Below, in pieces: positions 41,093-48,405 of a stretch of 64,000 bases of DNA. Each line of letters opens with the position of its first letter. Positions within the stretch are counted from its first letter, which is position 1. A program made the position numbers and the translations under genes. The notes below the pieces were generated by a model, which did no database searches, had not been told where the DNA came from, and saw nothing but the letters and a program-made list of their open reading frames with translations. Source of the stretch: WHSW01 sp963705955 (GTDB taxonomy: Bacteria > Actinomycetota > Thermoleophilia > Solirubrobacterales > 70-9); the NCBI GenBank assembly GCA_963705955.1, contig CAVPLH010000005.1:1-64000 (forward strand). Direction: 5' to 3'.

Positions 41093-41098
41093 TACAAT
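41093..41098 (+). promoter_or_regulatory. -10 element of groESL (TACAAT)
   Basis: TACAAT lies 15 nt before the CIRCE element, so the start of transcription would be close to the first CIRCE arm. The spacing to CTGCCC (41071-41076) is 16 bp, but that -35 is a poor match. Confidence 0.55.
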
Positions 41099-41112
41099 CT
41101 TGCCCCGAGGCT

Positions 41113-41139
41113 TTGGCACTCTCATCTGTAGAGTGCCAA
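41113..41139. promoter_or_regulatory. CIRCE element (HrcA operator)
   Basis: TTGGCACTC (41113-41121), a 9-bp spacer and GAGTGCCAA (41131-41139) form a perfect 9-9-9 inverted repeat that differs from the canonical TTAGCACTC by one base per arm. It is placed over the transcription start, in the expected position for repression by HrcA. The hrcA gene is not in the window. Confidence 0.92.
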
Positions 41140-41204
41140 GAACGGAAAAACGACGCTCCAGCACTGAAGCGCGAAACCCACTTAATCGACGGAGGTATCC
41201 ACGC

Positions 41205-41495
41205 ATGAACCTGAAGCCCCTTGGCGATCGTCTGATCGTCAAGGCGATCGAGGAGGAGGAGACGACCGCGAGCGGCATCGTCCTCCCCGAGACCGCCAAG
41301 GAGAAGCCACAGAAGGGCACGGTCGTCGCGGTCGGCGAAGGCGCCTGGGACGACGACGGAGAGAAGCGGATCCCGCTCGATGTCGGCGAGGGCGACGAGG
41401 TCCTGTACAGCAAGTACGGCGGCACCGAGATCAAGGTCGACGGTGATGACCTGCTGGTGCTGCGGGAGTCCGACGTTCTCGCGAAGGTCGTCTGA
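41205..41495 (+). CDS. groES: co-chaperonin GroES
   Basis: The 96-residue protein starts MNLKPLGDRLIVKAIEEEET, followed by TASGIVLPETAKEKPQKGTV (mobile loop) and DEVLYSKYGGTEIKVDGDDL. Length is standard. GroES caps the GroEL folding chamber. GGAGGT (41191-41196) lies 8 nt before the ATG. The gene is under CIRCE control and is followed 69 nt later by groEL. Confidence 0.97.
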   Translation: MNLKPLGDRLIVKAIEEEETTASGIVLPETAKEKPQKGTVVAVGEGAWDDDGEKRIPLDVGEGDEVLYSKYGGTEIKVDGDDLLVLRESDVLAKVV

Positions 41496-41564
41496 CCGAG
41501 ACGCAGATAACCCGACGGGTCGCTTTCCGACCCGCGGCATCAATTACTTAGGAGGAACGAAGAA

Positions 41565-43196
41565 ATGGCTCACAAGGAGCTCAAGTACGACGCGGAAGCA
41601 CGGGCGGCGCTGCAGGATGGCGTCGACGCCGTCGCCAACGCGGTCAAGGTGACGCTCGGCCCGAAGGGCCGCTACGTGGTCCTGGACAAGAAGTTCGGCG
41701 CCCCGACGATCACCAACGACGGGGTGACGATCGCGCGTGAGATCGAGATCGAGGACGTGTTCTCGAACCAGGGCGCGCAGCTGGTCCGCGAGGTCGCCAC
41801 GGCCACCAACGACGTCGCCGGCGACGGCACGACGACGGCGACCCTGCTCGCGCAGACGATCGTCCGCAAGGGCCTCAAGAACGTCGCCGCGGGCGCCAAT
41901 CCTCTCGCGCTGCGGCGCGGGATCGAGCGCGCGGTCGATCAGGTGGTCGACCACCTCCGCGAGAAGCAGTCGAAGGAGGTCGGTGGCAAGGAGCAGATCG
42001 CCCGCGTCGCCGCGATCTCGGCAGCCGACGAGGAGATCGGGAACGTGATCGCTGACGCGATCGAGAAGGTCGGTAAGGACGGCGTCGTCAACGTCGAAGA
42101 GGGTCAGACCTTCGGCATGGAGCTCGAGTTCACGGAGGGGATGCAGTTCGACAAGGGCTACATCTCGCCGTACATGATCACCGACCAGGATCGGATGGAG
42201 GCCGTGCTCGAGGACCCCTACATCCTGATCGCGAACCAGAAGATCGGCTCGGTGCGCGACGTCCTGCCGATCCTCGAGCAGACGATGCAGTCGGGCAAGC
42301 CGCTGGTGATCATCGCCGAGGACGTCGAGGGCGAGTCGCTCGCGACGCTCGTCGTCAACAAGCTCCGCGGCACCTTCACCGGCGTCGCGGTCAAGGCACC
42401 CGGCTTCGGCGACCGCCGCAAGCGGATGCTCGAGGACATCGCGATCCTCAGCGGTGGCGAGGTGATCACCGAGGAGATGGGCCTGAAGCTCGAGAACACG
42501 CAGCTCTCGCAGCTCGGGCGCGCCCGGCGCGTCGTCGTCTCCAAGGACACGACGACGATCATCGACGGCGCCGGCGAGAAGTCGGCGATCGAGGGCCGGA
42601 TCAACCAGATCCGTCAGGAAATCGAGAACACGGACTCCGATTTCGACCGCGAGAAGCTCCAGGAGCGCCTCGCGAAGCTCGCGGGCGGGGTCGCCGTGGT
42701 CAAGGTCGGTGCAGCCACCGAGACCGAGATGAAGGAGAAGAAGCATCGCGTCGAGGACGCGCTGCAGGCGACCCGTGCCGCGCTCGAGGAGGGCATCGTC
42801 CCCGGTGGGGGCGTCGCGCTGCTGAACGCGGTCTCCGCGATCGACTCGGAGGATCTCGAGCCCGATGAGGCGACCGGCGCGGAGATCATCCGCCGGTCGC
42901 TCGAGGAGCCGATCCGTCAGATCGCCGAGAACTCCGGGCTCGAGGGCTCGGTCGTGGTCAACAAGATCCAGGGCATGAAGGCCGGCCAGGGTCTGAACGC
43001 GGAGACGGGCGAATACGGCGACCTGATCAAGGACGGGGTCATCGACCCGACCATGGTCACCCGTTCGGCGCTTCAGAACGCCGCGTCGATCGCCAAGAAC
43101 ATCCTCACCACCGAGGCGATCGTCGCCGAGCCGCCCGAGAAGGACGGCGCCGGGATGCCCGGCGGTGGCATGCCCGACATGGGCGGGATGATGTAG
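41565..43196 (+). CDS. groL: chaperonin GroEL (60 kDa)
   Basis: This 543-residue chaperonin begins MAHKELKYDAEARAALQDGV and has TLGPKGRYVVLDKKFGAPTI, the ATP loop VAGDGTTTATLLAQ with its Asp, the apical domain, and the tail GAGMPGGGMPDMGGMM. The Gly/Met tail is the GroEL-type flexible C-terminus, as in folding-active chaperonins. The ribosome site AGGAGG lies 7 nt before the ATG. A strong hairpin follows the stop. Only one groEL copy is seen here. Confidence 0.97.
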   Translation: MAHKELKYDAEARAALQDGVDAVANAVKVTLGPKGRYVVLDKKFGAPTITNDGVTIAREIEIEDVFSNQGAQLVREVATATNDVAGDGTTTATLLAQTIVRKGLKNVAAGANPLALRRGIERAVDQVVDHLREKQSKEVGGKEQIARVAAISAADEEIGNVIADAIEKVGKDGVVNVEEGQTFGMELEFTEGMQFDKGYISPYMITDQDRMEAVLEDPYILIANQKIGSVRDVLPILEQTMQSGKPLVIIAEDVEGESLATLVVNKLRGTFTGVAVKAPGFGDRRKRMLEDIAILSGGEVITEEMGLKLENTQLSQLGRARRVVVSKDTTTIIDGAGEKSAIEGRINQIRQEIENTDSDFDREKLQERLAKLAGGVAVVKVGAATETEMKEKKHRVEDALQATRAALEEGIVPGGGVALLNAVSAIDSEDLEPDEATGAEIIRRSLEEPIRQIAENSGLEGSVVVNKIQGMKAGQGLNAETGEYGDLIKDGVIDPTMVTRSALQNAASIAKNILTTEAIVAEPPEKDGAGMPGGGMPDMGGMM

Positions 43197-43222
43197 TTCG
43201 TCTTTCAGACGAACGCTTTACC

Positions 43223-43254
43223 GAGAGGCCCGGGGCGAACGCCCCGGGCCTCTC
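43223..43254 (+). terminator. groESL terminator hairpin
   Basis: GAGAGGCCCGGGGC pairs perfectly with GCCCCGGGCCTCTC around a GAAC tetraloop, ending in TTCG rather than a U-run. A smaller stem (TTCGTCT/AGACGAA, 43197-43213) sits directly after the groEL stop codon. Both lie between groEL and a convergent gene. Confidence 0.8.
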
Positions 43255-43271
43255 TTCGCGTACGGGCCCGA

Positions 43272-44153
43272 TCAGCCGCCCAGCACCTCCGCCATCGCCA
43301 GAGGCTCGACCCCGAGGGCGCGCACGTCGGCGTCCCCTCGCTTGGCGAGCATCGGCACCTCCATCAACTCCGCCTCCTCCCAGGTCGCGAACGCCGCGTC
43401 GCCGACGAGACGACGAACCGCCTCGAGGCCGTAGCGGACCAGCCCCAGCGGCACGTGGACCAGTGGCCGCTCGCGCCCCGAGGCCCGCGCGATCAGACGC
43501 GCGATCTGATCGTAGGTGAGACGCTCGGGACCGGCCAGCTCGTGACGCCGCGACCCCGCGCCGGCCGCGAGGTCGGCGACCACGCAGCGAGCGACGTCGG
43601 CGGCCCAGATCGGCTCGAAGGCCGCGTTGCCCTCGCCGGAGACCGGCACCGCGGGCAGCAGCGCGAGTCGTCGCATGATCGTCATCCACGGGTCGGTGCG
43701 GTCGTAGACGATCGAAGGGGCGAACACGGTCGTCGGCAGCTCGGAGGCCCGCACCGCCTGCTCGGCGAGCGCCTTGGAGCGGAAGAAGCGGGTGCGTTGG
43801 AACGCGGTCGCTCCGATCGCGGAGAAGAAGACGAAGCGCCCGATCGCCGCCGCCTCGGAGGCGCGCAGAAGGCGTGCCGTGGCGAGGCCGTTGACCTCCT
43901 CGAGCCTGACCTCGCCCTGATCGCGGATCGACGCGGCGAGATGGACCACGGTCTCGACGCCGCGCAGTGCCTGGCGCAGGACCCGCGGGTCGGAGAGCTC
44001 GACCAGGTCGCCGAGCGCGATCCGGACCTCGACGCGCAGCCGCCCGAGCCGGCGCGGGTCGCGGACCAGGACGCGCACATCGTGACCGTCTTCGAGCAGC
44101 TTCGAAACCAGAGCTTGGCCGACGGTTCCGGTTGCGCCGGTGACCAGGATCAT
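43272..44153 (-). CDS. NAD(P)H-binding SDR-like protein (NDUFA9/NmrA type)
   Basis: This 293-residue atypical SDR starts at ATG 44153: MILVTGATGTVGQALVSKLL, with GATGxxG for NAD(P), then VRVLVRDPRRLGRLRVEVRI and GVETVVHLAASIRDQGEVRL. The active-site Tyr-Lys pair is not clearly kept, as is common in the NmrA/NDUFA9-like group, whose members act as sensors or as ubiquinone-related factors. A catalytic role is therefore unproven. TAGAGT (44162-44167, minus) ends 8 nt before the ATG. It converges with groEL and is divergent from the ferredoxin gene. Confidence 0.82.
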   Translation of the reverse strand: MILVTGATGTVGQALVSKLLEDGHDVRVLVRDPRRLGRLRVEVRIALGDLVELSDPRVLRQALRGVETVVHLAASIRDQGEVRLEEVNGLATARLLRASEAAAIGRFVFFSAIGATAFQRTRFFRSKALAEQAVRASELPTTVFAPSIVYDRTDPWMTIMRRLALLPAVPVSGEGNAAFEPIWAADVARCVVADLAAGAGSRRHELAGPERLTYDQIARLIARASGRERPLVHVPLGLVRYGLEAVRRLVGDAAFATWEEAELMEVPMLAKRGDADVRALGVEPLAMAEVLGG

Positions 44154-44161
44154 CCACGCGC

Positions 44162-44171
44162 ACTCTAGAAT
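44162..44171. promoter_or_regulatory. overlapping divergent -10 elements sharing CTAG (SDR / ferredoxin)
   Basis: The sequence ACTCTAGAAT reads TAGAAT on the plus strand (44166-44171) and TAGAGT on the minus strand (44162-44167), with the central CTAG shared. The minus gene would be leaderless (8 nt). The plus gene has a leader of about 70 nt with a ribosome site. Confidence 0.5.
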
Positions 44172-44246
44172 GCGCGACTCGGCGCGTCGGAGACGGTGAC
44201 CGACCCGCAACGACCGAGAGACCCCGAGACGAGAAGGGCAGAGACC

Positions 44247-44510
44247 TTGGCTTACGTGATCGCCGAACCGTGCATCGGCCAGAAGGACAACTCCTGCGTC
44301 GAGGTATGCCCGGTCGATTGCATCCACCCGACCCCGGACGAGCCCGACTACGACAACGTCGAGCAGCTCTACATCGACCCGGACGAGTGCATCGACTGCG
44401 ACGCCTGCGTCGAGGCGTGCCCGGTCGACGCCTGTTTCGCCGAGGACCAGCTCCCCGAGGAGTGGGCGAAGTACACGCCGATCAACGCCGAGTACTTCGC
44501 CGGAAAGTAG
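44247..44510 (+). CDS. fdxA: 7Fe-type ferredoxin (3Fe-4S/4Fe-4S)
   Basis: Starting at TTG 44247 (AGAAGGG upstream), the 87-residue product reads MAYVIAEPCIGQKDNSCVEV, the normal FdxA start. The first site has Cys at PCIGQKDNSCVEVCPVDC, the pattern of a 3Fe-4S cluster plus one ligand of the other. The second is CIDCDACVEACPVD for 4Fe-4S. Acidic residues dominate, as in electron carriers. An in-frame GTG at 44196 would add an unlikely polar 17-residue tail (TDPQRPRDPETRRAETL). The redox partner is unknown. Confidence 0.93.
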   Translation: MAYVIAEPCIGQKDNSCVEVCPVDCIHPTPDEPDYDNVEQLYIDPDECIDCDACVEACPVDACFAEDQLPEEWAKYTPINAEYFAGK

Positions 44511-44560
44511 CGAGGCCGGCCGCGCGATCTCGCATTCTTCGCGACCTGCCGTAGCCGCAC

Positions 44561-44589
44561 TTGCGCGACCCGATCGGCCGCGTTAGGGT
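44561..44589 (+). promoter_or_regulatory. sigma-70-like promoter TTGCGC-N17-TAGGGT
   Basis: TTGCGC (44561-44566) and TAGGGT (44584-44589) have a 17-bp spacer, identical in both boxes and spacing to the promoter at 21278-21306. It gives a leader of about 55 nt with GGAAGGAAGG before ATG 44653. Both promoters drive exported proteins. Confidence 0.6.
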
Positions 44590-44652
44590 GCGAGCGGGAG
44601 GGGGCCCCGGGCCCGAGCCCGCGTCCGGTCAGCGAGCGGAAGGAAGGCGCAG

Positions 44653-46236
44653 ATGCAGCTCCGTCGTCAGTCGAGAATCGCCGCAGCGTTTGGGATTGCA
44701 GCCCTCGGTGTCACCGTCGGCGCCTTCGGCTCCGCCTCGGCGGAGGATTCGTCGACCGGGCCGCTTGTCGGCCAGGCGGTGTCCGCCGGCCTCAGCGTGC
44801 CCGCACGCGACCTCCCGCCAGCCACGAGCTCGTCGGCCCCGTCGCAGTCGCGCGTCAACCCGCTGGCCGGCTCGTCCGCGACGCCGAGCACCGCCGCCGC
44901 GGTCCCGGATCCGCTGGCCGCGAGCTCCCAGACGGACGACCGGCCGGACCCCGGCGGCCGACCTCAAGTTCCTCGGGACGCAGAACCCGTTCGCCTGCGG
45001 CGGCTGCAGCCCGCCCGACACGACCGGCGACGTGAGCAAGAACCGGTTCGTCCAGGTGGTCAACGCGACCAAGGTCGCGGTCTACGACAAGAGCGGCACC
45101 CTGCGGCAGCCGGCGTTCGACCTCGGCGACCTGTGGGGCACCGGGACGTGCAGCAACAACGCCGGCGACCCGCAGGTCAACTACGACAGCCTCGCCAACC
45201 GCTGGGTGCTGGCCCAGTTCCAGGACCCGCACCAGCTCTGCTTCGCGGTCTCGCAGGAGGCCAACCCGCTCGGCGCCTACCACCTGTACGAGTTCAACGT
45301 CCCGAACTTCCCCGACTACTTCAAGGTCGGCGTGTGGAAGAACGGCTACTACGTCTCGGCGAACGAGAACACCTACACCGCGTACGCGTTCGACCGCGAC
45401 AAGATGCTCGTCGGCGATTCGAGCGCCTCGTTCATCAGGTTCGCCGGCGAGACGAACTTCCTGATGCCCGCCGACGTCGACGGGAAGCCCGGAGGCCCCG
45501 GGGGCGGGCTCTTCTACACGTTCAAGGACCACGACTTCCACGGTGGCGGCCCCGACCGGATCGAGCTCTTCCAGCTGACTCCGGACTTCGTCGACGCCGG
45601 CGAACAGCACCTTCGAGCTGATCAAGACCTTCGACGTGGCCCCGTTCACCTACACGGTCTGCGGCTTCTTCAACTTCGACTGCATCCCGCAGCAGGACAC
45701 GAACCAGACGGTCGACGCGGTCAGCGAGTGGCCGATGCAGCGCTTCGCCTACCGCAAGCTCGGCAACCGCCAGGAGCTGGTCGGCAACTTCACCGTCGGC
45801 GGCGGCCGCGCCGATCCCGGCGCCGCGATCCGCTGGTTCGAGCTTCGCAGGGACGGCGGTCCCTGGACGCTGATCCAGGAGGGGACCCAGGACCCGGGCG
45901 GCACGTTGAACCGGTTCATGGGCAGCATCGCGATGGACCAGGACGGCAACATCGCGCTCGGCTACTCGGCGTCGAGCAGCACGACGTACCCGAGCATCCG
46001 CTACGCGACCCGGGCACCGGGCGATCCGCTGGGGACGATGCAGGCAGAGAAGACGCTGCGCGCGGGCGCCGGCTCGCAGACCGGCTCGAATCGGTGGGGC
46101 GACTACAGCGCGATGTCGGCCGATCCGAGTGGTCGGATGCCGGTTCTGGTACACGAACGAGTTCTACAAGCCGAGCTCGGGTTCGAATTGGAAGACCCAG
46201 ATCGGCGCGTTCACGATCCCCGGCTGCTCGTCCTGA
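44653..46236 (+). pseudogene. large secreted protein, three frameshifts
   Basis: ATG 44653 follows a strong ribosome site and a signal peptide (AAAFGIAALGVTVGAFGSAS). The coding frame then shifts near 44950, 45600 and 46138, each time as if one base were inserted. The joined product (526 residues) has FLGTQNPFACGGCSPPDTTG, DPQVNYDSLANRWVLAQFQD, VGVWKNGYYVSANENTYTAY, FRFAG-type strands and a C-terminus GCRFWYTNEFYKPSSG. The repeated W/Y-rich strands and the WGDYSAMSADPSG motif suggest a beta-propeller-like extracellular protein. The fold and function are not known. Confidence 0.7.
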
Positions 46237-46245
46237 GCGAATCCC

Positions 46246-47061
46246 TCAGGGCCGCCGGGCCCGGAGCGAGAACATCAGCGGTAGCCGTGGCGTGCCCGCA
46301 GGCTGGCGGTAGAGCGCGCCGGCGCCGAGCGTCTCACGGTCCAGCTCGAGATGCGAGAAGCGGGGAAAGAGCGTGTAGTCGTGTTCGTGGAAGAGCTCGA
46401 GGCGCAGCCCCGAGCCGAGCACCGCGCTGATCACGTCGGCGATCGTGTGCGCCCACTCGCGGGTTACGTCGTGCACGGTTGCCGCCTCGAGGTCCGCATA
46501 CGTGCCGCCGTCTTCGAACGTCACCCCCTCCGGGGCGTGGAAGTAGTCGAGCTCGACGGTCGGCTCCTCGTCGGCGAAGATCCAGGTGATCGGGTGGAAC
46601 TCGCTCAGATAGAGAAAGCCGCCGTCGGCGAGCAGCGAGCTGACCACATCGGCCCAGCGTCGGAGATCGGGCAGCCAGTTGAGCGCCCCGAGTCCGGTGT
46701 AGACGATCTCGAAGCGCTCGCCGCCGAGCGCCCTCGAGGCGTCGTAGACGTCGGCGGCGACGAAGCGCCCATCGAGGCCGGTTTCCGCGGCGAGCGCGTT
46801 CGCGGCCTCGACCGCCGGCTCGGAGAAGTCGAGCCCGACGACCGAGGCTCCCGCCCTCGCCCAGGAGAGCGAGTCGAGGCCGAAATGGCACTGCAGGTGG
46901 GCGAGCCGCTTGCCGGCGACCGAGCCGACCTCCTCGAGCTCGAACGGGCGCAGCGTGCTGCCGCCGGCGCGGAAGCCGTCGACGTCATAGAACGCGCTCG
47001 CGAGGTGGATCGGTACGCGCTCGTCCCACCAGGCTCGGTTGGTCTCGAGCCGCTCGTCCAG
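46246..47061 (-). CDS. class I SAM-dependent methyltransferase, apparent CTG start, in frame with mrp
   Basis: The open frame downstream of mrp encodes about 271 residues: ETNRAWWDERVPIHLASAFY, then LAHLQCHFGLDSLSWARAGA (SAM motif I region), VVGLDFSEPAVEAANALAAE, FEIVYTGLGALNWLPDLRRW and LADGGFLYLSEFHPITWIFA. This is a complete methyltransferase. There is no ATG, GTG or TTG before GTG 46647, which would cut off the whole SAM-binding half. CTG 47061 is 6 nt after the mrp TGA (47068-47070) and in the same frame as mrp, so either a CTG start or stop-codon readthrough is implied. The substrate is unknown. Confidence 0.8.
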   Translation of the reverse strand: MDERLETNRAWWDERVPIHLASAFYDVDGFRAGGSTLRPFELEEVGSVAGKRLAHLQCHFGLDSLSWARAGASVVGLDFSEPAVEAANALAAETGLDGRFVAADVYDASRALGGERFEIVYTGLGALNWLPDLRRWADVVSSLLADGGFLYLSEFHPITWIFADEEPTVELDYFHAPEGVTFEDGGTYADLEAATVHDVTREWAHTIADVISAVLGSGLRLELFHEHDYTLFPRFSHLELDRETLGAGALYRQPAGTPRLPLMFSLRARRP

Positions 47062-47067
47062 GGCCGC

Positions 47068-48234
47068 TCAGCCCTGGACCTGGACCACCGGCAGCTCGGT
47101 CCCGCCGAGCGGCTCCGTCGGGGCCGGTGCGGCCGGCGACTCGGCCTGCATCACAGGCAGCTCCTGCGGAGTCTGGGCGACGATCCCGCGGGCGATCTGG
47201 CGGATCGCGATCGAGGCCGGCGCATCCGGCTCGTCGAGCACCAGCGGGAGCCCGGAATCGGCGTGCTCGCGCAGATCCTCCGCGAGTGGCACGCTGCCGA
47301 GCAGGGGAACCTCGAGCTCGTCGGCGAGCATCCGGCCGCCGCCCTCGCCGAAGATCGTGAAGCGCCGGCCGTCCGGGGTCGTGAAGGCCGACATGTTCTC
47401 GATCACCCCGAGCAGCTCCAGGTCCACCTTCGACGCCATGTCGGCGGCTCGGCGGGCGACCGTCTGCGCCGCAGGCTGCGGCGTGGTCACGACGATCACC
47501 CGGGCCTGCGGGAGCAGCTGCGCGAGCGTCATCGAGACGTCGCCGGTCCCCGGGGGCAGATCGAGCAGCAGGTAGTCGAGCTCGCCCCAGGCGACGTCCT
47601 CGAGGAACTGCTGGATCGCCTTGTGGAGCATCGGGCCGCGCCAGACGACGGCGGCGTTGCGCTCGAGGAAGAAGCCGATCGACATCACCTTGATCCCGGC
47701 CGGCCCGTCCGGGGGAAGAATCTTGCGCTCGCCGTTGACGTCGGGGCGCCGGTCGACGCCGAGCATGCGCGGGATCGAGTAGCCGTAGACATCGGCGTCG
47801 AGCGCGCCGGTGGAGTGGCCCTCGGATTGCAGCGCGGCGGCGAGGTTGGCGGTCATCGTCGACTTGCCGACGCCGCCCTTGCCGGAGGCGATGCAGATCA
47901 CGTTCTTGACCGCGGCGAGCGCTCCCTCGGGGAGCCCGCCGGGCCGGCCGAGCGCCTCCTGGAGCCGCCCCTTCTCCTCGTCGCTGAGCACGTCGAAGCC
48001 GACCCCGACCTCGGTCACCCCGTCGAGCGCCGCGACGTTGCTCGCCACCGCCTGCTGGAAGTGGGCGCGGATCGGGCAGCCCGGGGTCGTCAGCGAGACG
48101 ACGACCTCGACCTTGCCGCTCTCGCGGATCTCGATCGAGCGCACCATCCCGAGGTCGACGATCGAACGCCGCAGCTCGGGGTCGATCACGGCACGGAGCG
48201 CCTCGGTCACCTGTTCCTTGCCGGGAGGAGCCAT
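47068..48234 (-). CDS. mrp: Mrp/ApbC-family ATPase (iron-sulfur cluster carrier type)
   Basis: This 388-residue protein has an N-terminal MIP18/DUF59 domain (VTEALRAVIDPELRRSIVDL, residues about 7-26). The deviant Walker A ASGKGGVGKSTMTANLA is near residue 115, with DADVYGYSIPRML, DYLLLDLPPGTGDVSMTLAQ and VTTPQPAAQTVARRAADMA. A Pro/Ala-rich tail ends the protein. Mrp proteins carry Fe-S clusters; the usual CxxC is absent (NMSAFTTPDGRRF), as in mycobacterial Mrp. ATG 48234 is preceded by a CAGAAT hexamer 6 nt upstream. The methyltransferase gene follows in the same frame. Confidence 0.92.
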   Translation of the reverse strand: MAPPGKEQVTEALRAVIDPELRRSIVDLGMVRSIEIRESGKVEVVVSLTTPGCPIRAHFQQAVASNVAALDGVTEVGVGFDVLSDEEKGRLQEALGRPGGLPEGALAAVKNVICIASGKGGVGKSTMTANLAAALQSEGHSTGALDADVYGYSIPRMLGVDRRPDVNGERKILPPDGPAGIKVMSIGFFLERNAAVVWRGPMLHKAIQQFLEDVAWGELDYLLLDLPPGTGDVSMTLAQLLPQARVIVVTTPQPAAQTVARRAADMASKVDLELLGVIENMSAFTTPDGRRFTIFGEGGGRMLADELEVPLLGSVPLAEDLREHADSGLPLVLDEPDAPASIAIRQIARGIVAQTPQELPVMQAESPAAPAPTEPLGGTELPVVQVQG

Positions 48235-48405
48235 CGACTCATTCTGGCAGAGCCGGTGCCGGTCGCCTCGGCTCGGCGCGGATCTGGTCCACTCGGCCAA
48301 CCGAGCGGCCGAATTTGTGCCGCTTCGGCCAGCGTAGGTGTGCCCGCTGCGGGGTACGCGTCCCCCATTGGTCCGCCGTAGGGGGCCGCTACTAGGGAGG
48401 AACGC

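Noticed and set aside
44196..44246. GTG start of the ferredoxin gene 17 codons upstream
   Set aside because: The added residues are polar and not seen in FdxA-type ferredoxins. TTG 44247 has a ribosome site and gives the standard MAYVI start.
47330..47400. Missing CxxC in Mrp as an unusual loss
   Set aside because: As I recall, the mycobacterial Mrp also lacks these cysteines at this loop (NMSG-LPDG), so it is ordinary for the phylum.
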